Part shown: one piece after another, positions 42,948-53,800 of the stretch
How the letters are laid out: each line of letters opens with the position of its first letter
How positions within the stretch are numbered: the first letter of the stretch is position 1
Assembly (NCBI GenBank): GCA_031772625.1
Contig: CM062818.1
Location: 1,679,702,167-1,679,766,166, forward strand
Reading direction: 5' to 3'
Origin: Pinus tabuliformis
Taxonomy: Eukaryota; Streptophyta; Pinopsida; Pinales; Pinaceae
Length of the DNA stretch: 64,000 nucleotides
Notes under the pieces: generated by a model
Told to the model about the DNA's origin: nothing
Database searches by the model: none
The model's input: only the letters and a program-made list of their open reading frames with translations
Program-made: the position numbers and the translations under genes

Positions 42948-43958
42948 AAAATTGAGGGCAATGATGTCTGGATGGTGTGGAATCCAATTGTGGTCGAGGC
43001 CTTCTCCTTGCAAGTTTGTGGATGGTGGCGGTCAGTCTAGCAGGGGTGGTCATTGTTGGTTGTTGCAGGGTTGGCGCTAGGCCTTCATTGTCGATCGGTT
43101 TGGTGGAAGGGTCTGCGGTGTGCAGTGGGTCTTGTCCTAGGGTGTCCTGTATTTTTATCATGCGTCATGCTCTGCGAAGCTCTTGCTCCCAAGCCTTGAA
43201 GCTGGCAGTCTTGACCAACTTGGCGGCTTGGGTAGATCGTTGGAGGTGACATGGGGGGTTAGGATTACTGCAAGCTTCAAGCGAGGAGGGAGTGTCGTAG
43301 GTGGTGTGGTAATGGCATTGGTTGGAGCTCGAGGTGGCAGGGGGGGTGCAAGCTCTAAGCGGAGTGGTCGTGCAGTTCGTGGTCGTGTAGCAAGCATGCG
43401 AGGACTAAATAGCAGGGCGGGATGTACGAGTCTTTCGGGGCATTCTGCTGTTGGCTAGTCGATTAGTCCTACAACCCTTCGTGACATGTTCCAATATGTT
43501 ATGAATCGTATCGAAGCTTATGCCATGATTAGAAAGGAAGAACATTAGGCGGTCATCGCCACACTTAATTAGTTGCATTACTTTCAATGCCATGTCAGAG
43601 AAATGATTGTAGTGGTTTGGCAGGGACAAAACTTGCTAGAAGAAAAGGTCGAGAAGTTGGGTTAGCTGTCCATATCACCCTCCTCCCCCTCCAGGGATTG
43701 GGCAAGATAATCCAACGTCAATTACTTCTGATGATTGAGTATGGTCACTGGTTTCCTTCTGGTTTTGTTTGTCTTTGGGTGCTTTTGGCCTATTAGGCTT
43801 TGGACTACTGATCTGCTTCTCCTACTATTTCTTTGTAATATGATGATAGCATTAGCTAATAAACCTAGTGGGGGTGAGACCACTTGCATTTTGATACCTA
43901 TGTATTATTCTTTTGATGAATGAATAGAATCTTGACTTACAAAAAAAAATGAGTACAA
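42948..43958 (+). mobile_element. 1-kb retroposon R, copy 2
   Basis: Homologous to copies 1 and 3 throughout (TGGTGTGGAATCCAATTGTG to TTGATGAATGAATAGAATCT plus A run). It is flanked by AAAATTGAGGGCAA and AAAAATGAGTACAA, diverged versions of the copy-1 flanks. It shares with copy 1 the TAG in GAACATTAGGCGGTC where copy 3 has GAG. It is non-coding in practice. Confidence 0.6.
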
Positions 43959-44399
43959 CAATATCTTTGTTGTTCAATTTAGAAACTCTCATATAATTTC
44001 AATATATAACTAGAAAAAAACTATTATTTTATTCTTTTACATAACCTATTTTTGCTTAGGTAATTATAAATATAATAATATAATAATAATAATATAATTT
44101 TAAAATTATATATCAGAAATTCAATAATCACTGTGATTTGAAAATTTATATCTACCATTAACATAAATTTAATAATCGGTATTCTCTAAATATATAACTA
44201 AAATAAATTCAAAATTCAAATTTTTTTAGTAATTTATGGGAATGAAAAATTGAATACATCACTCATGGTAAAGGGAGACATTTTTGAATGGTTTGATATT
44301 ATGATGCTTTTGATTTTGATTTTTCAAGTAGCTAATCAACCATTATTTGATATTCTGAGTGTTGGAAATTTATTTATCGTGGAATTATAAGTTAAAAAG

Positions 44400-44820
44400 C
44401 TATATAAGAATTAATTTTTTCACGTGCAAACTTCTTTAGAATGCAAAATACAATGATATTTTTAATTGTTTAAATTGTATTTTTAAATGCTAAATATAAT
44501 ATATATAAGACCAAATAGACGTTTTAACCATAAAAAACTTAATTTGTTGATGATATATACATAATTTTTTTAAAATGATATATAATATATACATAATTGA
44601 CATTAAAATATTTTTCATAATATGTACATCCAAATTAAAATATTTTTTTATTATTAACGTATTTTTAAGTATATGTCAATATTAATTAATTTGTATTAAA
44701 ATATTCTATTGATAATCCACCTAATATTTTTTTATATGCAACATTAAAATATTTTATTTTAACAATTTTTTTAGGTATAGATATATATGAAGTTGATACG
44801 ACATAAATTAGTTAAGCTAT
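44400..44820 (-). repeat. 650-bp repeat family, minus copy in unit 2
   Basis: Shows TTTTCACGTGCAAACTTCTT, TTTTAAATGCTAAATATAAT and GTATATGTCAATATTAATT, as at 42585-42935, and leads directly into retroposon R copy 3. Confidence 0.7.
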
Positions 44821-44831
44821 ATATGAAGATT

Positions 44832-45853
44832 AAAAATGAGGACAACGATGTCTAGCTGGTGTGGAACCCAATTGTGGTCGAGGTCTTCTCCTTCCAGGTC
44901 TGTGGGTGGTGGTGGTCAGTTTCATAGGGGTGGTTGTTGCTGGTTGTTGCGGGCTAACATCAGGCCTTCACCGTCGTTCAATTTGGTGGAAGGGTCTGTG
45001 GTGTGCAATATGTCTCATCATGGGGTGTCCTTTTGTATTTTTATCATGTGTCCTGTTCCGCGAAGTTCTTACTCCGAAGCCTTGAAGTTGGGCATCTCGG
45101 GTAGATCGTTGGAGGTGACACAGGGGGGTAGGACTGCTACAAGCTTCAAGCAAGGAGGAAGCGTAGTAGGTGGTATAATTAGGGCATTGGTTGGAGTTCA
45201 AGATGGTAGGGGGGGTGCATGCTCTAGGCGGGGTAGTCATGCAATTCGTGGCTATGGAGCGGGTGTGCGAGCATTAAGTAGTAGGTCGAGGCGTGCAGGT
45301 CTTTCAGGGCGTTCTGCTATTGGCTGCTCGATTAGTCCCACGACCCTTCATGACATGTTTCAATCTGTTTTGGATCGTCTGGAAGTTCATGACATGACTA
45401 GAAAGGAAGAGCATGAGGTGGTCATCACCACACTTAATCAACTACATTACTTTCAATGCCATGTTAGAGAAATGTTTGTAGTGGTTTAGCGGGGACAAAA
45501 CTTGCTAGCAGAAAAGGTCGAGAAGCTGGAAATGTGGTTGGCTCACTTTGAGCAGCATGTTAGTTGTCCATATCGCCCTCCTACCCCTCTAGGGACTAGG
45601 CCAGATAATCTAGTGTCAATTGCTTTTGATGATTGAGTATGGACACTAGTTTCCTTCTGGTTTTGTTTGTCTTCTGATGCTTTTAGTGTATTAGGCTTTG
45701 GACTACTGATCTGCTTTTCCCACTGTTTCTTTGTAATATGATGATAACATTGGTCAATAAACCCGGTAAAGATGAGATAACTTGAATTTTGATACCTATA
45801 TATTATTTTTTTGATAAATGAATAGAATCTTGATTTAAAAAAAATAAAAACAA
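44832..45853 (+). mobile_element. 1-kb retroposon R, copy 3, with longest reading frame
   Basis: The best preserved copy: an open frame of 217 codons (44836-45489) with a Ser/Gly/Arg-rich first part and LHDMFQSVLDRLEVHDMTRK followed by EEHEVVITTLNQL, after which a TAG interrupts a Leu/Lys-rich segment (NLLAEKVEKLEMW, possible coiled coil). I recognise no protein family. Flanks AAAAATGAGGACAA and AAAAATAAAAACAA match the target-site motif of the other copies. The frame starts inside the flank, so its real start is uncertain. Confidence 0.55.
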
Positions 45854-46438
45854 CCATATTTCCAAAATTCAATGTGGAAGCTCTCATCCAATTTTAATAT
45901 ATAATTAAAAAAAACTATTATTTTATTCTTTTACCTCACTTATTTTTCCGTATGTAATTATAAATATAGAAAATAAGATACAATTTTTATTTTGTAAAGG
46001 ATGGTTCGTATTAATCTCTTTGTGAGTTTAAGGTTCAGTGGTGAAGATTAAAAATGAGGATAAGAATTGAACGTATCTTTACGGTTCAATATACAACCTC
46101 TCGTCCGATTCCTAATTTTCATACAATTCCTATACGTAACCACCTGTCATTAGAATTCAATAATCACTGTCATTTGAAATTTTAACATAAATTTAACGAT
46201 CAGTATTCTTTAAATATATAACTAAATAAATTCAAAATTCAATAAATCTCTTTTTGTGTGTTTTATTTTAATCTAGTTGTATGAAGAATCGAAAGCATCA
46301 CCCCGCGCAAAGTGAGATATTTTTTAATTGTTTGATATTATGAGGCTTTTTTGATTTGTTAAGTAGCTAATCAATCATTATTTGATATATTTGATATTTC
46401 TTAGTAGCGGAAATTTATTTATTAGGGAATTATAGGAT

Positions 46439-46440
46439 AA

Positions 46441-46470
<30 letters not shown>
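46439..46470. repeat. Poly(T) tract
   Basis: A run of about 28 T residues. It may be a retroposon tail on the minus strand or slippage; no element was recognised beside it. Confidence 0.8.
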
Positions 46471-46471
<1 letters not shown>

Positions 46472-46559
46472 TTTGAATTAAATTTGTATAAAGAAAAGAA
46501 TGAAGTTAATGTTATATATGTTGAAATATATATTATATTAGTATAAATATATTTCAAGT

Positions 46560-48401
46560 ATAGATTTAATATAAGTTTAAAGGGATTAAATTTCTGAAGT
46601 CTAAATTTTTTTAGAATGTAAAAGATAATGTTATTTTTTTATTGTTTAAATTGTATTTTTAAATGCTAAATAAAGTATATATAAGATTAAATAAAAGTTT
46701 TAACCATAAATTTTTTTATTTTTTCATAATATATACATACTTTTTTTTTAAATGATATATGATATATACATAATTTACATTAAAATATTTTGCCTAACAT
46801 GTACATCCAAATTAAAATATACGTCAATATTAATTCGTATTAAAATATTTTATTGATAACCCACTTTGAATATTTTTTTATATATAACATTAAATATTTT
46901 ATTTTAACATTTTTTTTTGATATATAGATATATATGATGTTGATATCCACATAAATTAGTTAACATATATTTTCAAATAGTTTATTTAAATCTATTGTTC
47001 AAATATTTTTGAAAAATATAAGATTTAAACATCTTAGTGACACATTTTTTTACTTCTAATTACTTTACAACACATTCATTTTTTTTTATTATAGCCTATA
47101 TTATTTCTATTTAGAACATAATTTTTATTTTTGTTTTAAAGGGAACGTACGTATGGACAAACTTACATATCCCACTATGAGGGGATGCGTCTATGGAGTT
47201 GACATGTGCCCCTTTAAAACAAAAATAAACCAGCAAAGTTCCATCTGAAGTAGGGATCTAACATTCTTATCCCACTATGAGGGGATGCGTCTATGGAGTT
47301 GACATGTGCCCCTTTAAAATAAAAATAAACCAGCAAAGTTCCATCTGAAGTAGGGATCTAACATTCTTCAAGAGGGTGCAAATTTTTTTAGAGTGCAAAT
47401 TACAATTTGTTATTTTTCATTGTATTTTTGAATGCTACATAGAGTATAGAGTATATATAGGACCAAATAAAATTTTTAATCATAATTTTTTATTTCTTTC
47501 TATATATAGATATATATGAAGTTCATATGACAAAATTTATTAACATAGGTCCATGTTAAGTATTGATCTAACATGAGCTCAGAAGAATCAAATTTCTTCA
47601 TGTGCAAACTTCTTTAGAGTGAAAAATACAATTTGCTATTTTACATTGTTAAATTGTATTTTTCAATGCTAAATAGAATATATATAGGGCCAAATAAATG
47701 TTTTAACCATAAAATTAAATATTCCATTAGTTATATATATATATATATATATATATAGATAGATATTTAACATTGAAATATTTTACATAACATAAACATG
47801 GAAACATTTTCACTCAAATTAAAATATTTGTATTATTATTAATATATATTTCTAAGTATGTCATTATTAATTCGTATTAAATTTTTTTATGATAAATGAT
47901 TTTTTTATACAACATTAAAATATTTTATATTAACAATTTTTTTCTATATATATATGTATGAAATTCATATGGATATAAATTAATTAACATAGATCTTCAA
48001 ATAGTTTATTTAAATATTTTTGAAAAGTATAAGATTTAAACATCTTACTCACATTTTTTTTCTAATTAATTTACAACATATTCATTTTTTTTATTATAAC
48101 TAACATTGTTTTTCAATTTAGAACATATTTTTTATTTTCATTTTAAAGGGGAATGAACTGAAGAACAAACTTACACATCCCCTTCACACTGGGTTGTATG
48201 AGCCTCTTGGCTCAACTAGTATAGATCCATCTTAATTAAAGATCTAACATGAGCTGAGAGGGATCAAATTTCTTCATGTGCAAACTTCTTTAGAGTTAAA
48301 AATACAATGTGTTATTTTGTATTGTTTAAATTGTATTTTTGAATGCTAAATAGAATATATATAAGACCAAATAAATGTTTTAACCATAAAAAATAATTTT
48401 C
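46560..48401 (-). repeat. Cluster of minus-oriented 650-bp repeats
   Basis: Successive minus-strand copies, some partial: about 46560-47225, 47376-47540, 47541-48225 and 48226-48401. A head-to-tail junction around 48181-48240 reads CACATCCCCTTCACACTGGG, TGAGCCTCTTGGCTCAACTA and TAGATCCATCTT, so the units are tandem. A (TA)n run lies at 47732-47757. No coding content is found. Confidence 0.7.
47169..47368. repeat. 100-bp tandem duplication
   Basis: ATCCCACTATGAGGGGATGC begins at 47169 and 47269. The two 100-base units differ by one base, indicating a recent duplication within the repeat cluster. Confidence 0.95.
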
Positions 48402-48890
<489 letters not shown>

Positions 48891-50831
48891 TGATGCAGGA
48901 GCATCCAGCTCCGAGGAGACGAATGGCAGTTGACTGACTCATGGAAGGAGAACAGAAACAGGACAAAGATTACGTGCTTAGGTGGACAGGTCATTAGGCT
49001 TGTGGTTATTTCTTTTAATTATTGTTTGCTTCATTTTTCTTTCAGAAGGTCGTTAGAGGCCACAGCATTATAATTGTAAGTTGTTTTAGCTTAGGAGATG
49101 ATTAGCATTTAGTCAACTCTTTATTAAAAGAAACTGGGTGGCAGTTATAAAATTCTGGTTGAACAGTTCAACCGAAAAAGGGGAAGCAGTTATGCTCTCC
49201 ATGTATCTAAAAACAGAGAAGGAAACAAAAAAAAGAAAAAAAAACTCTCCAGCACAAGAGAGACAGACAGCAAAACAAAACCTCTGTAATACAATAATGC
49301 CATATATTATTTTTGCCAACGAAATAACCTACTGTTGATATTTTCACATGTATGTACAAAATTCTTTCTGTATGTTCTAAGAACGAGATTGGAACGAATA
49401 GCCACTAACTGTAACAGGAAACGAGATAACGGAAGGAGTTCTACAGACACCCATTTGAAATCGAGTCAACAACAGACATTCCACAGACACCCATTTGTAT
49501 CGAGACAACAAAAGAAGCGCTACGGACATACATCTCCAGCAAGCAAAAGTACAGAACCTTACAGCTGTTGCAAAGACAATCAGGTACCAAGAAATACGAA
49601 CTACTGTTTCATTTTCCTTTATAAAATAACACAAATACTGTATGCAGAAAGGGAGGTTAATTTAATACGATTCGCCACATAACTGTGGGTTGTTACAAAG
49701 CCACACAAATTACAAACTCTCTGAACATTATCAAATACCAAACGCCTTTCAAAAACGCGGCCATAAATATTGTTACATGAGAACAGAGATACAAAAGTCA
49801 CGAAACGCCGGAAGAGGCACGGCCGACTCATCACAACCATCACAGAGCTAGCACCTAAACTACCAAACCCTCCATAGTCTACAGTTACATTAAAGATGGA
49901 ACAAACCCTACCAGGTTGCGAGATTAGCCAGGTTCGAGTGGAGCCGAAGGTTGAATGTGACCAAACCCTCGACAGCTAGCCACCAAGACAACCTGCATAC
50001 AAAACAGAGCGAGGTTAGAACAGAGTTTGGGCAAACCAAAGGTAGATTGATACAAAAAAGAAAGAAATGGAGATGTGAAACGAAAGAAACGCACAGTACT
50101 TACAGTCAAGTTGACAAGGAGACCGGCGGAACCGAACCTGATAACCCTAGCTGAACAAGGAACAAGAGCCGTGAGAAGTTGCAACAGGAGCAGGGATAGA
50201 GTAAATCAGAGAACCATATGTTACCTTCAGAGGCGAGGATGAACTCAGCCAACCGGGAGCGCTTAAGTTGCAGTCAATCTGTACAGTGAAAACAACTAAT
50301 TAACGGAACAAGCAGAGACCAGGTGACAGAGAGCGCCCATAAAACCAAAAACTTACCATTACACACAGGTGAAGACCAGCAAGGTAACGCGCGCCCAAGC
50401 AACTCATTAACATAAGAGAAAAAGCCCGAAGGCACAGCAAACCATCAGGAACCGCAACAGAGTAAGACCCAGGACATGGGCATAGTGTATTGTCCATAGA
50501 AAACACCGTGGAGCAGAGCCAGGATCGAGCCCGGAGAACCATCACCAAAAACCACAGAGCAGAACTTGACTGAGCCCGACAGGAAGTGAAATGACCCGAA
50601 ACACAAAGAGTAGGGTTTAACAAAGGTGGGAGGCGGGTAGACCGGGTGAACCGGCAGGTGGCCATCCCCAACCGGGAAGGAGGGTAGTAATAAATACATA
50701 CAGATTGCAATCAAGTCGAGTCTACGGATAATTGACATTAAATTGTAAAAAGTGACAGTTCACCTACCGAGGGCCTGTAGAGTGACAGCGTGGGTCAAGT
50801 TATCCACGTCACACGTTGGGCTGGGCCATCA
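48891..50831 (+). repeat. Gypsy 5' LTR (1,941 bp, full length)
   Basis: Starts TGATGCAGGAGCATCC and ends GGGCTGGGCCATCA. Bases ~49041-49612 have no counterpart in the 3' LTR. Minus-strand frames within it (for example 49924-50184 and 50300-50710) recur in the other LTR only because the DNA does; nothing supports them as genes. Confidence 0.92.
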
Positions 50832-50835
50832 AAAG

Positions 50836-50847
50836 TGGTATCAGAGC
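50836..50847 (+). promoter_or_regulatory. Primer-binding site (initiator tRNA-Met)
   Basis: TGGTATCAGAGC lies four bases after the 5' LTR, complementary to initiator tRNA-Met. Confidence 0.92.
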
Positions 50848-50868
50848 AGGTTTGTTGAGTAAGAGCAA

Positions 50869-53800
50869 ATGGAGGTTGGCAGAAGAGGAAGAGGAAGAGG
50901 AAGAGGAAGAGCGGTCCGGAGGGTAGCAGAAGAGGAACTCCGTGAAGAGATTCGTGCTTTGCATGAGAGATTGGCAGTGGTGGAAGCTGGGGGAAGGAGA
51001 GACCCAGCAGATGATAGTGACGAAGATGTAGCAGAACCGGAAGATGAATTTGAAGGGGTGACACCGGAATTTCGGTTATTAAAGTCAGTTTTGCTGTCTA
51101 GCCATAAGCCAAAGCACGAGCTACCCACTTATGACGGAAGTCTGTCTGCAGACGTGTTGCTGGATTGGTTAAGTGAAGTAAACAAATATTTTGAATTTGA
51201 GGAAACTAGTGAAGACAAACAGGTGAAGTTTGCCGCCACCAAGCTGAAAGGACATGCGTCCTTGTGGTGGGACAGCGTTCAGGCGGAAAGGAAGAGGTTA
51301 CACAAACAACCTATTAAGAAGTGGGCCAGAATGGAGGCAAAACTAAAGGAAAAGTTTCTGCCGAAAGATTATCAGATCATGTTGTATAGACAGGTGCAGA
51401 ACCTAAAACAGAGAGGGATGACTGTTAAAGAATTTACAGAGGAATTTTATAAATTGAATTTGCGAGCAGGGTATGTGGAAGATACCCCAGAGAAGACAGC
51501 CAGATATGTGAATGGTTTGAGGGGGGAAATACTGGATGAGATCGGTATCCTCTCACCCAGAACTTTGGATGAAGCATACCAGTTTGCACTAAAGGCAGAG
51601 GAGAAAATTAACCGGAAGCAAAATGCCAGGAGAGGAGGTGGAACTGGCAGGGGCAAGGGTAAGGCTTTTGGTAGAGGTAGAGGTACAGGTTCAAGTGAAG
51701 AAGGCAGCAGTTCTAAGTCTGCTGGTACAGCAGAAAAGGACAATAGCACTAGAGGAGGACGACCAGCTCAGCGAGGACGAGGAAATGGTCGGGGCAGAGG
51801 AACTGTCCAGTGTTATCGTTGCCACAAGTTGGGACACAAGTCGTATGACTGTCCTGAAGGTGAACCGGTAGGTGGAAGAGGAGCTTATGTTGCTCAGCCA
51901 GAGGATGCTGAGGCAACACCTCAAGAAGTAGAGAACGCACCAGAGACAGGTGAAGCTTTGGTGTTGAATAAGGTGTTGTTAAAACCAGCAAAGGAAGTTG
52001 CAGAGCCTGATCAGCGAAAGGCTTTGTTCCGAACTGTTTGCAAGTCACAGGGTAAGTGCTGCAAACTGATCATTGACAGCGGAAGTACTGACAATTTAGT
52101 GGCTGTAGAGATGGTGGAGAAACTGGGATTGAAAAAGGTGAAGCACCCCACTCCCTACAAAGTGTCATGGCTGCAGAAAGGACATCAACTGTTAGTTGAT
52201 GAACAGTGTGAGGTGGAGTTTCAGATAGGCAGGTATAAGGATAAAATTATCTGCGATGTTATGCCAATGGATGTCTGTCATATACTGCTAGGACGACCCT
52301 GGCAGTTTGACAGGAGCGCAGTTCATGACGGAAAAACCAATTGTTATAAGTTTGTCAAAGATGGGATCAAGCACACGCTTGTACCCATCAAAGAGGAAAG
52401 TACAACAGAAGCCAGTGGAGTGAAGGCATTGCTGATGGGCGGAAAAGAATTTATAAAACAGATTGAGGACAGTGAAGTAAATTTTGCTGTCATACGAAGA
52501 CCAAAAGCAGTGATATTGCATACACAGATTTCAGATTTGCCCGAGGAAATCCAAAAGCTGCTGCAGGAATTTGGGGACATCGTGGTGGATGACCTTCCAG
52601 ATGAACTACCACCCAGGAGAGGTATTAGTCACTGTATTGACTTTATACCAGGGGCAAGTCTGCCAAATAAAGCAGCTTATCGTATGAGTCCTAAGGACCA
52701 TGAGGAAATCAGGAAACAGGTCCAGGAGTTGTTGGACAAAGGGTTGATTCGAGAGAGCATGAGCCCCTGTGCAGTACCAACCGTGCTGGCTCCAAAGAAG
52801 GGAGGCGAATGGCGAATGTGCATAGATTCCAGAGCCATAAACAAAATTACGGTTAGGTACAGGTTTCCCTTACCAAGAATGGACGATATGATGGATTGTC
52901 TGAGCGGGGCAGCTTATTTCTCGAAAATTGACTTGAAGAGTGGATATCACCAGATTCGAATTCGGGAAGGAGATGAGTGGAAGACAGCTTTCAAGACGAA
53001 CGAAGGCTTATATGAGTGGCTGGTGATGCCATTTGGGTTGAGCAATGCTCCCAGCACGTTCATGCGCCTGATGAATGAAGTGCTGAAGGAATTCATTGGG
53101 AAATTCGTAATAGTTTATCTGGATGATATTCTGATTTTTAGTAAAACTAGGGAAGAACATTTCAAGCATGTTCGGAGTGTGTTGAGGAAGCTGCAGCAAA
53201 ACAAGCTGCTGATCAATCTGAAAAAGTGTACTTTTTTTCAGCGGGAGTTAGTATACCTGGGTTTTGTAATTGCAGAAAATGAATTGAAGATGGACCCAGA
53301 AAAGGTGGCAGCTATAGTTAGCTGGCCCTCTCCAAAAAGTTTATTTGAAGTCCGAAGTTTCCACGGACTAGCAAGTTTTTACAGGAAATTCATCAGGAAT
53401 TTCAGCGAGATCTGCGCACCTATGCTGGATACAATCAAGAAAGCAAATCAGCCTTTTCACTGGACTGAGGCAGCGGAAGGTGGTTTTCAGAATTTGAAAA
53501 AAAAGATCACCGAAAGACCGATATTGAGGCTACCTGACTTCAACAAACTCTTTCAAGTTCGTTGTGATGCCAGTGGAACAGCCATTGGGGCAGTACTTAG
53601 TCAGGAGGACAGACCAGTCGCGTATTTCAGTGAAAAGCTGAACGAGAGTAGGCAGAAATACTCAACCTACGACAAAGAGTTTTACGCAATTATACAAGCA
53701 TTGAAGCATTGGAGGCATTATCTGTTAGGTAATGAGTTTGTTTTATTTACGGATAACTCTGCGTTACAGTACATTATGCAGCAACATAAATTGAACCATA

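Larger units (their letters stand above)
42306..44261 (+). repeat. ~2-kb tandem unit 1
   Basis: Starts at ACATCACTCATGGCAAAGAG and contains, in order, a GTTTGATATTATGATGC block, a minus-oriented 650-bp-family copy, retroposon R copy 2 and an AT-rich tail. The same order restarts at 44263 and, in part, at 46301, so the region grew by duplication of a composite unit of about 1.95-2.04 kb. Confidence 0.8.
44263..46300 (+). repeat. ~2-kb tandem unit 2
   Basis: Begins ACATCACTCATGGTAAAGGG and repeats unit 1 in order: GTTTGATATTATGATGC block, minus-oriented 650-bp repeat, retroposon R (copy 3), AT-rich tail. Confidence 0.8.

Noticed and set aside
49924-50710. Minus-strand open frames of 86, 97 and 136 codons in the gypsy LTR, repeated at 55901-56715
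   Set aside because: They recur only because the LTR is present twice. They are antisense to the element and have no recognisable domain.
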